Of a stretch of DNA of 64,000 bases, positions 1-10,800 are shown in pieces (the stretch's first letter is position 1; every line of letters begins with the position of its first letter). The notes beneath the pieces are model-generated. The model was given only the letters and a program-made list of their open reading frames with translations. It had not been told where the DNA came from and ran no database searches. The stretch comes from an uncultured Verrucomicrobia subdivision 3 bacterium (GTDB taxonomy: Bacteria > Verrucomicrobiota > Verrucomicrobiia > Limisphaerales > UBA11358): NCBI GenBank assembly GCA_903850425.1, contig CAINLR010000074.1, forward strand, positions 1 through 64,000, written 5' to 3'. Made by a program: the position numbers and the translations under genes.

Positions 1-100
1 GTCGTTGGTGCCCGCACCGACGCTTCCAACGCCGTGCGTTGATCCGAATCCAGTTCCAAACCGCGTATGGGTCTTGCCATGCACCCAGTTTAAACAAATA
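1..100. other. window edge, no gene called
   Basis: This stretch lies 3' of the minus-strand exoprotein that ends next to it. One minus-strand frame is open and Gly/Thr-rich, but it has no start or context inside the window. Nothing can be called. Confidence 0.3.
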
Positions 101-1588
101 TCATGTTATGTCCACTGTATTCGAGAACACAACACTAGTGTAGGCGGCGCAGATATCGGCGCCACCAAATGTGGTGGCATAGCTGCTGTTCGCGGTCCAC
201 GAACCACTCACCAACGAAAACTTATTGATGGTTCCATGAGTTGCATCGGTCTGATCCAGCACATAAAGCGTGTCATACGTCCCGTTGTTGCCGGAGGAAA
301 CCATATAGAAGTCCACGGCACTATTGTCTGCTGCCAAACCCGGAAGGGCGGTGAGTGTTGCCCCATTGACTGACACGGAGGAAACAACTATTTGCACGGT
401 ATCTTTTTGAAGCAGATACACTACGCCGCCAAAGCTCCGCAGGGAACGGACATTTGGAGTGCCGGAAACGCCACTCGCCGGGGTAGGACCAGTTGCATTC
501 AAGTAAATTCCATTCTGGTCGCCCATATACCAAGTGCTGTTGTTCGGGCTGGTAGCGTAGCGGATTTGCTGGCCGCTGACGCTTGTATAAGTTGCTGCTA
601 CTGTATAAGAACTAGGTCCGTATTTGTTCATCGACACCGCAGAGCGGGCTGTAATGGTGTTCGCGTTTGCCGCTCCCGAAACGGCGTTGCCGCCCGTGAA
701 CGCCAGCAAAGTCCCGTCGCTGCTGTCGGCCAGTCCGGCTGCGGTGCCTGCGTTGCCGCTGTTGCGGAGGACGCCGCTGCCGCTGGACGAGCCGTTGATG
801 GAAATGATCTGCGCGGGTGTTTGGTTGGCGGTGGAGGGACTCAATTCGATAATGGAGATAGGGGTGTTGTTCAAGCTGGCAGTGTCAGCCTGCAAGACGG
901 CCAAGTTGCCGGCCGTGAAGCTCCCGGTGGTGGCGCTGCTAACCCCGCCTTCAACAATCAAATCAGAAGTTCCGCTGCTTTGATCATTGAAATACCAAGT
1001 GCCCCCCGACGTCCCGTTCCAACTTACAATCCTAAAAGTGATGGTTGTGCCCGCCGCCACATTTTGCAAAGCAGAAATACCCGACAGGTCAATGGCTGGT
1101 TCGGTGTTTCCAGATGATGATGTCGTGCTGCCCCAAGTAATGGAACTACCAATGTCAGTGAAGGTGGTGCCATCCGTCGAATACTGCCAGATGCCGGTCG
1201 TCGGTCCGGTGCTGGAGCGACGAATGTTATATGCCGGAATATCATAGATGGATATTTTGTAGCCTGAATTGGCAGAGATAGTAAATGTTCCGTAGTTGCC
1301 AGCGGTTATCGAACCAGCTTCCGTTGTAGTGGTTGTTCCAAAAGCACCACCCCAACATTTAGATGTTGTGTTTGCGGTTACGGCACTCCCTCTTGTCAAT
1401 CCGCCAATTGTTACATTTGCATCGTTAGCCGTAGCTCCTTGTGGACTTGAGCCTGCATTTGAATAGCCAGACATGTCCCATTTTACAAGCTGCGCGCCCC
1501 AAGTGGTTGTCGCAGCCAGTAGGAGCATCATCACCCCCACCGCCACTTTGGCGAGGGAGGTTTTCATCCAAGCGAGTTTGTTTTTCAT
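101..1588 (-). CDS. secreted low-complexity beta protein, function unknown
   Basis: The protein is 495 residues from the chosen start. It begins with a signal peptide: basic MKNKLAWMKTSLAK, a hydrophobic VAVGVMMLLLAA core, and a probable cut after TTTWG-A. The body is rich in Ser, Thr, Gly and Asn with alternating beta-type patterns and no Cys cluster or catalytic motif I recognise. The C-terminal third resembles propeller-type repeats seen in Verrucomicrobia exoproteins, but it stops abruptly at NTVDIT without the usual terminal domain, so it may be truncated. An upstream ATG adds 11 residues. I prefer the internal ATG because the 1053-residue protein at 3745-6906 starts with the same pattern (MKNKL, TSLA, VAVG) and both have an ACCT just before ATG. 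I do not recognise a function. Confidence 0.7.
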   Translation of the reverse strand: MKNKLAWMKTSLAKVAVGVMMLLLAATTTWGAQLVKWDMSGYSNAGSSPQGATANDANVTIGGLTRGSAVTANTTSKCWGGAFGTTTTTEAGSITAGNYGTFTISANSGYKISIYDIPAYNIRRSSTGPTTGIWQYSTDGTTFTDIGSSITWGSTTSSSGNTEPAIDLSGISALQNVAAGTTITFRIVSWNGTSGGTWYFNDQSSGTSDLIVEGGVSSATTGSFTAGNLAVLQADTASLNNTPISIIELSPSTANQTPAQIISINGSSSGSGVLRNSGNAGTAAGLADSSDGTLLAFTGGNAVSGAANANTITARSAVSMNKYGPSSYTVAATYTSVSGQQIRYATSPNNSTWYMGDQNGIYLNATGPTPASGVSGTPNVRSLRSFGGVVYLLQKDTVQIVVSSVSVNGATLTALPGLAADNSAVDFYMVSSGNNGTYDTLYVLDQTDATHGTINKFSLVSGSWTANSSYATTFGGADICAAYTSVVFSNTVDIT

Positions 1589-1723
1589 AGGTTGTTTCTG
1601 GTTTTTGAGAGTCAGTTTCATACGGTCACGGGGGTTTGGGTTCTGGTCCTTCGGTTAAATTGACTTTGTCAGCGCCGGTTTCTGATCCGTAGCCGCCGAT
1701 GCCGCGCGGCTCCGTATTTTCCT

Positions 1724-1809
1724 GTAGCCGCCGACGTGAGTCGGCTCAAATTGCCTTTGCAAACCGCTGCGATGGCAAGCAGTCAGAGCCGACTCACATC
1801 GGCGGCTAC
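1724..1809. repeat. palindromic repeat, family A copy 1
   Basis: Two 24-base arms (1724-1747 and 1786-1809) match in inverted orientation at 23 of 24 positions and enclose a 38-base loop. The arm core is GCCGACGTGAGTCGGCTC. Related arms occur at 2121, 42722 and 55110, so this is a dispersed family rather than a terminator. Confidence 0.85.
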
Positions 1810-2120
1810 GATAATTCAGATGCACTCTGTGATTGAGCCTCGTTACCCCGGCGGCGGCGGGTTTGTCAGGCGAGCTGGCGGCACCCAAAAGCGGGTGGCC
1901 ACTCCGGCAAGGTGATCCGGGCGGCGGCGGCGGCAGCCAGTGCGTTGTGCTAGGCACTTTCAAGGGTTGGTCTGGGCGTCTGAATTAAACCAGAAGCGAC
2001 GATAGCAGGATTGCCCTGCCGGCCGGGTTACAATCCTGTCACAATCAGTCGCTTGCCCGCCATGTGCGTGGCAGCCGGAGGGCCAGCGGACCGCTGGAGG
2101 GAGAATTCCATTTTTACGGT

Positions 2121-2204
2121 GGCAGCCGATGTGAGTCGGCTCAGCTTTCAACGTAAGATCAGTTGGCCGGCAAGCCTTCAGCACCGACTCATGGCGGCGG
2201 CTAC
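2121..2204. repeat. palindromic repeat, family A copy 2
   Basis: The left arm contains GCAGCCGATGTGAGTCGGCT; the right arm is its imperfect inverse, CACCGACTCATGGCGGCGGC. Both arm sequence and overall length match the copy 400 bases upstream. The inner loops are related but diverged. Confidence 0.8.
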
Positions 2205-2279
2205 GACGATTCAGGCCCACGCTGAGGGCCTTGGTGGCCGAAGAAGGATGCCGCTTTTCTTTCATCATCCAACTCGATT

Positions 2280-3029
2280 TTATTGGGCCGGCGGAGTTGG
2301 CGGCGGGGGCGTTGGTGGCACGTCCGTCGGATTCGCGAGCGGGGGCTTGGGCGCGGGCGCGGGTGCGGCACTGGATCCGCCGCCCTGGCTGACGATGATG
2401 CGCGCCACTTTGTAGGCGGCGTAAAAACCGGAGTTGGCGTTTTTGAACCGTTCCAAGTGCTTGTCCAACTGCCGTTCAAGGATGCGGTCCGCCACGGTGA
2501 TGAGGCCGGGAATGCGGCTGGTGGCGCCGCTGATCTTGGCGCGAATCTGGCGCGGGAGCGTCAAATCGGTGTCGAACTCATTGATGGCCGCCTGCAAATC
2601 ATCGAGGTCAGTTTGCGCGAGGCTTTTGACGGCCGTCAGGGCGGCAAGATGGGCGATGCCGGCATGCAGGATGGTCTGGCAGGTGGTCAGGCAAGCCTGC
2701 TCGCTCAGGTGCATCAGGTCGGGGGCGGAGAAATCCACACTGGCATACAGTTCGTGGTCGTCCTGAGTGTCGGCCCAGGCGGCGACTGCGCCACCGATCA
2801 GCGCGGCAGCGTCGCACATGGCCACACGTGCGGCGTGCTTGTCCTCGGTGCCGCCGGTGGTGGTGCCCGCTTGATTCAGCTCCTCATCCGTGATGGCCTT
2901 GATGGCCGCACCGAACTGGGTGCGCGCCGTGGCCAGGGCGATGAGGTTTTGCCAAAGGGTCTTGAAGTTATCCAGTGTGTCGCGCGTGGTGAGGAGCATT
3001 TTAACGTGTGCCTGTCGCTTGGAGTCCAT
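2280..3029 (-). CDS. helical protein with Pro-rich C-terminal tail, unknown function
   Basis: This is a 249-residue protein starting MDSKRQAHVKMLL. The ATG was chosen because an AGAAAGG purine-rich box lies about 7 bases upstream; a longer frame would add 16 poor residues. Residues 1-215 are predicted mostly helical, rich in Ala, Leu, Asp and Gln, with no signal peptide or membrane segment. This suggests a cytoplasmic helical bundle. The last 35 residues are an Ala/Pro tail (APAPAPKPP, TPPPPTPP). No catalytic motif is visible and I do not recognise the family. It stands alone between repeat-rich spacers. The 21-bp tandem array lies 160 bases upstream of the start. Confidence 0.7.
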   Translation of the reverse strand: MDSKRQAHVKMLLTTRDTLDNFKTLWQNLIALATARTQFGAAIKAITDEELNQAGTTTGGTEDKHAARVAMCDAAALIGGAVAAWADTQDDHELYASVDFSAPDLMHLSEQACLTTCQTILHAGIAHLAALTAVKSLAQTDLDDLQAAINEFDTDLTLPRQIRAKISGATSRIPGLITVADRILERQLDKHLERFKNANSGFYAAYKVARIIVSQGGGSSAAPAPAPKPPLANPTDVPPTPPPPTPPAQ

Positions 3030-3191
3030 GATAAGCCTTTCTTTTTGATTGTTTTTCGTCTGCCCGTGCGGCGTCATTTATGATTACATACCTGTAAAAA
3101 GTCAATCAGAATTAGCTGCCCTCACGAAATAATGACTTTGTGCGCGATAAATTAGTCTCGTTCTACTTAGTGTGAAGCTCGGCTTATGGAA

Positions 3192-3443
3192 GATGGGCGT
3201 CGGGCGAGCGCCGGTCCCCAAAACACGACCGCCGGTGGTCAAAATGCGCCAGCCGATGCCCGTTGGGCACCCGCCGGCGGCCGCCGGACGAGCGCCGGTG
3301 CGCAAAACGGAACCGCCGGCGGGCCTCGGACGGGAGCCGGCGGGCGCGCGGCCACCGCCAGTGGTCAAAACACGACAACCGGTGGGCGTCGAGCCAGCGC
3401 CGGCGAAGGTCGGGCGACTGCCGGCGGGCGTCGGGAAAGGTTC
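3192..3443. repeat. 21-bp tandem repeat array, 12 units
   Basis: Twelve consecutive 21-base units without spacers. Most units follow the pattern GGYGGNC, then a variable core, then RCCGCC. Examples are GGTGGTCAAAATGCGCCAGCC and GGCGGCCGCCGGACGAGCGCC with the last base trimmed in neighbours. Because 21 is a multiple of 3, frames on both strands stay open through it, giving heptapeptide repeats such as GGRRTSA and GAQNGTA. No start site or signal suggests translation, so I call a minisatellite rather than a gene. Confidence 0.85.
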
Positions 3444-3744
3444 GTTCTCGAAAACGGGCGGTAGTTGCATCCTCTACTCACGGCAGCCGACGTGCGGCGG
3501 CCCAAATCGTCCGGCCTTGTGCCATTCCGCAAGGCTACCGCCGTCATCATTTCGGCATATGATGGCGGACAATCCCAAAGGGGTGGTGGCAGGATGGGCC
3601 GCAGCCTCGCAACCCCGTTGGGGGGTTGGAAATATTCTGGCGGACCGTCACCCAAGGTAGCGCCGGCGTCGCCACCTTGGGCTTGGAGCCAGAATCCCGT
3701 TGGAATTCATTAGCCGTTGTCGGCTGGCTAGACCTCAGACTGGT
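3444..3744. other. spacer with hairpins, no gene
   Basis: Holds short dyads, the clearest being CCCAAGGT (3651-3658) paired with ACCTTGGG (3674-3681). The hairpin lies 3' of the minus-strand gene that ends at 3745 but lacks a U tract, so it looks like another repeat rather than a terminator. No gene is supported. Confidence 0.5.
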
Positions 3745-6700
3745 TCAGCGCTTGATCCGGTAGAACGCCGCCGGTGAGGCGACGGGGATGGTGGCGCGGA
3801 AGAGGCCGGGACCGGAAGTGGTAATGGTGGCCGGCACTGGTGCCAGTGCCACGGCAAGACTATTCGCGCCGACCACGGTGAAGTCGCCAATGCCATCGCT
3901 CGCGCCGCCGGTGAAGTCTATCAACACATTGCCGCCGGTGACTTGGATCTTGGTGATGACGGGCGTGGTGGGAGTGGTGTTACCCAATGGCGCATCGGTG
4001 GCGGTGATGACGATGGGCGTGGCGTCGCCGCCGGCGGGATTCACGGTGTTGGCGCCGGAAGGCCAGACGCCGTCGCTATCCGTATTGGCGAGCACGAGAC
4101 TACCATCGGAGAGTTTGCGTTGTTCGATGCGTCGGACGCCATTGGCATTGTTGTTCGGAATAAGGCTGCCCCATGCGCCGGAGATGCCATCCACAGAAGT
4201 GCCGTAGAAAGCCACATAGGAAGCGGCAGCGGCATTTTCGGTGACGCCATCACTTTCCACAAAGGTCGCCGCGAGCGGGCGGCCGGTGCCAGCCACGTTG
4301 TCGTAGAGCACCACAAAGTTTTTATCCGTGGCGGCGGAATTGCCATAGATGCCGGTGCCGGTATCGGTGCCGGTAGTGCCGAAAGGAAGCACCAGGGCGG
4401 AACTGGTGGTGGTCAGATACGTCTTGGCCGAGGTGCCACCATTGCCATCATTCAACACGACGCGCATGAAGACGGGCGTGGCGGCCGTGGCGAACCGGGC
4501 GTTGCCCGTGGGCTCGCACAAGAACCAGCCGGTATAGTTGCCGCTGGCATCGGCGGTGAAGCTGCCATAATTGCCGGCGCTGCCCAGGCTCGGGCCGGAG
4601 GTGCGCAGGAAACTGCCGCTGGGTGAGGCGATGATGCAGTTGCCGGCACCGGCGACGTTGGCGGCGTCCGTGGCAATGGCGCATTGGTTGTAGTAGCGAT
4701 ACGTCGCATTCGGGATCAAACTGCCGAGCGTGACGCGGTAGGCATAAGGCAGGCGCTTGGTGTTGCTGCTGCCGCTGGCAATGCCTTGGATATATTGCGG
4801 CACGAGGACATCGGTGAGCGTGGGCTGCAACACGGCGGTGATCGTAGCGCTGGTGACCGTAGCCAGGCTGCCGCCAGCCGCCTGGATGGTAAAGGTGTCG
4901 GCGGTGTCATAGACCAGCGCGGACCAGCGATTGGTGCCGAGGGTTTGAATGTAGCCGTTGCCGCCGGTGAGGGTGCCGGTGCCGGAGGCCTTGGTGATGC
5001 TGATGACCGTGGTGTCGTCGAGGTCCACATTACCGTTGGCATCTTCGGCCAGCACGACGGCGGAGAAAGGAGTGTTGGTCACCACCAACACCGGCACGCT
5101 GGCGAACGCGAGCTTGGTGGCGATGACAGTGATCTGATTCTGGCCGGCATCGGAATTAATCGCCGCCGTGGTCACGCCGTTACCCGCGACGGTGACATCG
5201 CCATTGGTGAGCGCGAATTGGAAATGCGCATTGTCCGCCGCCGCGCCCGCCGTGTTCTTCAGCGAGAGTCGCAGGCTCAAGGTCTTGGAGGTGTTGTCGG
5301 CCACCCCCAAGGTCAGGCCGGAGAAATTAATGCTCGTGGCGGAAATCGTGCCGGCGGCGAGGGCCGTGGCCCCATCGAACAATTCCGCCGCTTGAATGGC
5401 ATTTGACCAGGTGACCACGGTATTGTTGGCACCTTGCGTGAGGTTGAGGGCGGACACGGTGGCGAGACCGGCGTTGCCGGCCGGGTTGCCAAGGGTCAAT
5501 TGCCAGACCTGCACGCCTTGGCTGGGGGTGGTGATGACTGAGTCATTCATCAGCGATGAGATGGTAGGAGACTCACTGGAAGTCACCGCCGACAAGGTCA
5601 AGTCGTAGAGTGAAGTGGCGATGGTTTGCTGATTGCCCGCCGCGGTGCCGTTGGCGGCCACGGAAGTGGTGACATCGGCTGCAGCCGCGATGCTGCCGGT
5701 AAAGGTATGACCGGCGGTGGCTCCACCCGCGACATTCGCGACGACCAGGTAGCGGTGCGCGGCGCTGAGCCCGGTCTGACCGGTGACGGTGAAGTTGATG
5801 GGATTGGCCAGCGATTGCGCGCTGCTGGAGACCACGATATCGCCGGCGTTGTAGATGCCACTGTCGTCGGCATCATAGACCACGCGGAAGTTGCTCAAGT
5901 CGGCGGAGGTCGCGGTGCCGGTGGTGGTGAGTTTCAACGCCGTGAAGTCCACACTGCCACCGGTCGGACTCAAGCGAAAACCAAACAGCGGCACATCGGT
6001 GCTCGCGGCGATGATAATGCCCGCAGCGGGTGTGCCGGTGTTGTCGAGCGCGACGGCTGGACCGGCACCGGTGACGGCTAGTTTGAAGTTATCGAATTGG
6101 GAAGTGTTGTTGGCACCCGTGCTGTGACTCCAATAGGCACCAGTGCGGCCCAGGGCATTGGCGCGGAAGATTGGGGTGGTCTCGGTGAAGGTGCCGATGG
6201 TGGTGAAGGCTCCCGCCGAAGGATCGGCAAAGGCGGTAGCGCCGTCATCGCGACCGTTGAGGGTCCAGATCTTCGTGGCTGGATCGTAGGTGACTTGGAA
6301 ACTGTAATAGTCATTGGCCTGCGCCTGAGTCGTGGTGGCAAAAGCTCCCGTGCCGACAATGAGGGCATTGCCCGCAGCCGAACCGGCGGCGGTGTAATCG
6401 GCCTTGATACCATTGGTGAAGGCAACCAGGCGGAAGGTGTCGGGGGAACTGGTATTGCCGAATAGGATGGCGTAGCCCTTGGAGCCGGCCGCAGAAAAAT
6501 CCGCGTTGTCGGCGCTCAAAACATAACCAACGCCATAGTTGCCGGATGTAAATCCAGAAGGGGTGTTGCCAGTCCGACCAAACCGCATATTAAACGACCA
6601 GGCGACGAGACCGGCGCAGTTGTCGGGCGTGGCGTTGAACAGCGCGCCAGTGGGAATGTTGGTGGCCACGGAAACCCAGCCGGCCGGAGATCCATTCGTG

Positions 6701-6906
6701 AGCCAGAGAGTGGTGCTGCCCAATACGAACGCCGTGCCGCCTCCGCCCCCGGTGGAAATAGTATAAGCCCCGCCGAGCGCGGCGCGGTTAAAGTCATCGG
6801 AGTAGATGGTGGTCTGCGCTTGCGCGATAGGGCCGGCCAAGAGCAACAGTGCGCCCACGGCCACGCGGGCGAGCGAGGTTCTAATCAGCGGGAGTTTATT
6901 TTTCAT
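3745..6906 (-). CDS. large secreted beta-rich protein, 1053 residues
   Basis: The N-terminus (MKNKLPLIRTSLARVAVGALLLLAG) is a signal peptide of about 30 residues with a cut near AQA-QTT. Residues 30-280 look like a jelly-roll, lectin-type domain (DDFNRAALGG at its start, NTSQFDNFKLAV at its end). Later segments repeat the themes of sodium/solute-binding-like beta sandwiches with long Thr/Ala runs (residues 280-720). The C-terminus ends AAFYRIKR, like the tails of other exoproteins here. There are almost no Cys residues. It is probably exported to the surface or outside, but I see no active-site motif and give no function. The base use and style match the genes at 101 and 7823. Confidence 0.8.
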   Translation of the reverse strand: MKNKLPLIRTSLARVAVGALLLLAGPIAQAQTTIYSDDFNRAALGGAYTISTGGGGGTAFVLGSTTLWLTNGSPAGWVSVATNIPTGALFNATPDNCAGLVAWSFNMRFGRTGNTPSGFTSGNYGVGYVLSADNADFSAAGSKGYAILFGNTSSPDTFRLVAFTNGIKADYTAAGSAAGNALIVGTGAFATTTQAQANDYYSFQVTYDPATKIWTLNGRDDGATAFADPSAGAFTTIGTFTETTPIFRANALGRTGAYWSHSTGANNTSQFDNFKLAVTGAGPAVALDNTGTPAAGIIIAASTDVPLFGFRLSPTGGSVDFTALKLTTTGTATSADLSNFRVVYDADDSGIYNAGDIVVSSSAQSLANPINFTVTGQTGLSAAHRYLVVANVAGGATAGHTFTGSIAAAADVTTSVAANGTAAGNQQTIATSLYDLTLSAVTSSESPTISSLMNDSVITTPSQGVQVWQLTLGNPAGNAGLATVSALNLTQGANNTVVTWSNAIQAAELFDGATALAAGTISATSINFSGLTLGVADNTSKTLSLRLSLKNTAGAAADNAHFQFALTNGDVTVAGNGVTTAAINSDAGQNQITVIATKLAFASVPVLVVTNTPFSAVVLAEDANGNVDLDDTTVISITKASGTGTLTGGNGYIQTLGTNRWSALVYDTADTFTIQAAGGSLATVTSATITAVLQPTLTDVLVPQYIQGIASGSSNTKRLPYAYRVTLGSLIPNATYRYYNQCAIATDAANVAGAGNCIIASPSGSFLRTSGPSLGSAGNYGSFTADASGNYTGWFLCEPTGNARFATAATPVFMRVVLNDGNGGTSAKTYLTTTSSALVLPFGTTGTDTGTGIYGNSAATDKNFVVLYDNVAGTGRPLAATFVESDGVTENAAAASYVAFYGTSVDGISGAWGSLIPNNNANGVRRIEQRKLSDGSLVLANTDSDGVWPSGANTVNPAGGDATPIVITATDAPLGNTTPTTPVITKIQVTGGNVLIDFTGGASDGIGDFTVVGANSLAVALAPVPATITTSGPGLFRATIPVASPAAFYRIKR

Positions 6907-7752
6907 AGGTGATCGTTCGTAATATAGAGGTGTGAGGTAAGCAGGTAGATTGATCCCGGTTCGAATGAAGTCGCTAGTTCGGCCAGGTCGGCTTCGGCGC
7001 GGCGCTACCAGCGACTGGTTGGTAATGGGATCTAATTGTCTTCAAGTTTCTGAGTCTGGCGGCGCGGCCACGGCCGCGTTGTTCGCCACTCGCAACGACG
7101 TGTCCGGTGGCACGGGCCTGGCCGTCGCCACCCACTTTAATCAACAGGGGGACGCCGCGCAGGCGATAGTTTGTAACATTTGGGTGACGCCAGAGTGACG
7201 GGGCACAACGGTGCTGACCGCACCGGGAGGGACGGCTCGGAACGATAGGTTCGAGGGTTGGACTCCGGAACTCCCTCAGCCGGCCGGCGGCCACCGGCGG
7301 CCCCACGGGAGAATAGGCCAGGATGAAGGGACGTTCCCGCAATCCGGGGTCCATTAAAAGAGCCTGGCTGGCCTGTGCCCCGGCGGTTGCGTGACCAAGT
7401 GACGACGAACCCGGCCCGACAGGCCCTGCCTGAAGGGTTAAAAAACATCGCGCATTGACGGCTGGCATTTCCACTGGCATAGGGCCTCTCCGACTCGTTG
7501 GTTCTGATTACAGCCAGACCCGAATCCAAGTCAGGCCTGAATATTATTTCACTTCTTGATCGCTGCTCCTTGCAGCGCCGACATTAAATCCGTTAAAAAT
7601 TTTCGTCAATGATATAAAGCAAATACTTTTCAAACCCGAGGAGCCGGTGCGCCACCGCGCGCAACTCAAACGCCGCCGGCGAAGCTGCGCCGGCGAAAGG
7701 CCGGCGGTTAACCTGCCTACACCGGTAGTGTTTCTGATTAAACGGCAAAAAT
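6907..7752. other. intergenic, no supported gene
   Basis: About 850 GC-rich bases. Two minus-strand frames (130 and 168 codons) overlap each other, are Arg/Pro/Gly-rich, and lack a signal peptide, recognisable motif or clear ribosome site. I leave them uncalled. The promoter of the 1053-residue gene probably lies in the right part of 6907-7100, but no clear -35/-10 pair is visible. Confidence 0.4.
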
Positions 7753-7781
7753 AAGCGACCGGGGTTTGCACCCCGGTCGCT
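7748..7781 (-). terminator. Rho-independent terminator for the LamG/Ig gene
   Basis: A perfect 11-bp stem (AGCGACCGGGG with CCCCGGTCGCT, 6-base loop) lies 42 bases after the stop codon of the minus-strand gene. On that strand it is followed by TTATTTTT. The position and U-rich tail fit an intrinsic terminator. Confidence 0.8.
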
Positions 7782-7822
7782 CGACGATCGTGTAGTTACT
7801 TGGACGATTTATCAGCCGTCAA

Positions 7823-10800
7823 TCAAGGAGTGACGCGGAAGAACGTGTTCGTCGCACCTGGAGTGAACTGATAGAACGGCGGGGTGGCACCAGCCACCGG
7901 CGTCCACGGGCCTTCCAGCTTGTTGGCTTGCTTGAGCGTGCCGGTCTGCCAGGCGATGCCGAACTTGCCGCCCGCCACCGGGGTCATTTGCAAGGAGACG
8001 GAACCAGTGGTGTCGAATGACTTGCCGTAGTTCTGGCCGACCATGTAAACGCTTCTGGCTTCATAATCCGTGAGCGCCCGCCGCCAGATACCAAGGTCAT
8101 CCAAGTTGGCGGTTTGCGGTCCTGACCAAGCTTTGAGATCGGTGGCCGAGGCCCCCGAGAAACTGCCGGGGTAAGCGTAGGTGGGATCTTGTCCAATGGT
8201 GACTAGCTGACCGTTGTCCAAGCTGGCCAATCCGGTAATGTCTTGCGAGCCGACGACGGTGCCGTCCAGATAGGCGTTAGCCAGATGGCTGGTGCGGTTC
8301 ACCGTCAGGACGAAGTTGTGCCAGTTGCCGTCGTTAATTGAATTGGCGGGGCCGGACACGTCCACGTTGTTGGTGACGGCCTGGGTTTGCACACCGTCAT
8401 TGAGGCACCACTGCCAGCCGCCAGTTCCATAACTCGGTCCCAAGTCCCAACCGGGGTTGTTCATGGAACCGATGGCGGTGCCGATGAACGGCACGTCGCC
8501 GCCCACGAATCCGTTGGCAACTTTGACCCAGAGCGAGATGCTGAAGCTATCGGTCGAACCAAAAACCAGATCGCCGGCGTTGCCATGCCCGGTTCCCAAA
8601 TCCACATAGGATGAACCGGAATAGATGACATTGCTGCTGCTGGAGGTGATATTCGTAGCCGTGTCCGTCTCATAGAAGAGGGAGTTCGCGCCAATTTTTC
8701 CTGCGCCAAATGATGTTCCGGTGGATAGGCCCAGATTCCCGCGCCCCGAAGTATCGTTGTAGTTACCATCAAATGGGAGATGGAGGACCAGTCCATTGGT
8801 GATGTTGAGGAAGGCTGGCGGATAGTAAACAGTAGCCACCGCGTTGCTGCTCAGGGCGGAGCCGGAACTGTTGGTGGCGGCCAGCGTGTAGATATCGCTC
8901 GAGTCGGTGTAGTAGAGGTTACTGATCGTGATCGAGTAATTCGTTTGTCCGGCCAGAGAGATGCCGTTCTTCTTCCATTGCACCGTGATGGGAGCCGTGC
9001 CAGCCAGCGTCGCTGAGAAGGTCACACTATCGCCAGCAAAGACATTTTTCGACTGTGGTTGAGTGATAAAGCTCGGTGGCACACCAAAAAAGGCCGCCTG
9101 ATAATGCTTGAGAATTTGAGCGGAGGTTAGGACGGTTCTGTAAACCGCCACCTCATCCACCGAGCCATTGAACGCATTCAGGGGTAAACCAGATGAATTG
9201 GTGCCCAAGCCGCCGATGACGAACGCCGCACTCGGGTTCAGCGGAGGAACGGCACCCAGCCCATGGATATATCCATCGGAGACGCCATTGACGTAAATCT
9301 GGTAAGGCAAATTTGCATTGCCTGTCCCACCATAAGTAATGACCACATGCGTCCATTGGTTTGGATAGATGGTGGGATCCCAACCGACGACGCCGGGTGC
9401 CTGTGAACCCAAGACCTGGCCATAAGTATAAAGGGTTCCAGCGCCATCGCCAAAGTTACCAACCCAACGTCCACTGGAGGAGCCGACGCCACAGCCGGAT
9501 GAAGTCGTCAGGTCGAACGATGATCCCGACGCCGCGGAGGCGGTGGTATTGGTCGTCTTAACCCACATTTCGATGGACAGATTCTGACCACCCAAAGCGG
9601 AGAAATAGGGGATGATGCCCGCGCTGCGATCCCCATTGAAGTGAGCGGCTGTGCCGGCGATACCGCCCGCAACGGCACCGGCGTTCCCGACCGTCAAACC
9701 ACCTTGATTCGTATAGATGCCGTCGTGGCGGCCCATCGAGTCAACCAATGTCGCCCCGCTGGCGGCCGACACGTCATCCAGCCGCCACCAGGCTTCGGGG
9801 CCTTCGGCTGAAACCACTTGGGCGTAGGTGCCCGTCAAAAGGTTCGGCACCGTGACTACGGCCGGTCCGTTGGTGATTTTACCCAGTGTGTTGGTAACGA
9901 TTATCGTGTAGGAACCCGCATCATTGGTCGAGACACTCGCCACGATGTAGGAAGCCAGGGTGGCGGCCGGCAAGTTGGTGCCGGCGTGCGTCCACTGGTA
10001 ATGCAAGCCACCGCCCGTGGCGACCACACTCATGGTAAGCGTGCCACCGGGATAAATGGTGCGACTAGACGGTCCGGAAACGATGGCCGGCGGCGTGGGA
10101 TTTTGCCCAGTGACGACCGCCACAGCGCTAATGGCCGTGCCGTAGTTGTTGGTGACGACGACATAATAATTTCCAGAATTTGCAGCGATGCTGAAATTAT
10201 TGTTGAGATAGGTCGAGTTGGTCGCCCCTGCAATTGGAGCGAAGCTGCCACCGGAGATGCTGTTTGAAAACCACCATTGGTAAATCAAATTGGGCGTCCC
10301 GCCTGCGTTCACCGTAAGCATCAACGGATCACCTGCCACGATTGGAGCCGCCGGACTGACAAGGTCGGCAAATAGCTTGGCACCGAGTCCGCCCACGGCC
10401 GAACCGAATTGGGTGTAAAGCTCACCCATGCTTAAAGAGCGGTTCCACAGTCCCACCTCGTCAATGGCACCAAAGAAATTATTTGTGGTGGCATCAGTGC
10501 CGATGAGCGTCGGACCAGCAAAGGCCTGGTTTACATGGTTGAATATGTTGGTGACACTCGAAAAGGTGACCCCGCCCGCCCCGTTGGTGGTGGCCAGATA
10601 AACATCCGCTTCGGTCGGTTGAATGACTAACGCCACATAGGCCCATCCCGAGTCAGGGAGGACCGGCAGAAACGGTCCGGCGCCGCCGTAGCTACCGTGG
10701 GCACTCGGGCTCCAGTTAAAAGTGTTGATATCATTATTCCAGACATAGCCGATACCCAAACCGCCGGAGGGGTCGGCACCGGACCCGTCAATAGTGAGGC

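Larger units (their letters stand above)
1589..2279. other. intergenic region with two palindromic repeats
   Basis: About 690 bases with no convincing gene. Two minus-strand open frames of 102 codons each are made largely of the two inverted repeats listed separately and encode the same repeat-derived peptide pattern twice. I treat them as non-coding. Confidence 0.6.

Noticed and set aside
1655..2268. two 102-codon minus-strand frames in tandem
   Set aside because: Both are translations of the family A palindromes; the shared peptide comes from the repeat, not from gene duplication.
3192..3443. CRISPR array
   Set aside because: The units are contiguous, with no unique spacers, and no cas genes are near; the same holds for 47692-47902.
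3172..3660. open frames on both strands through the first 21-bp array
   Set aside because: Any 21-bp array keeps all frames open; no start site, signal or domain supports a protein.
6974..7529. possible small minus-strand gene
   Set aside because: Two overlapping Arg/Pro/Gly-rich frames, with no ribosome site, motif or favourable context.
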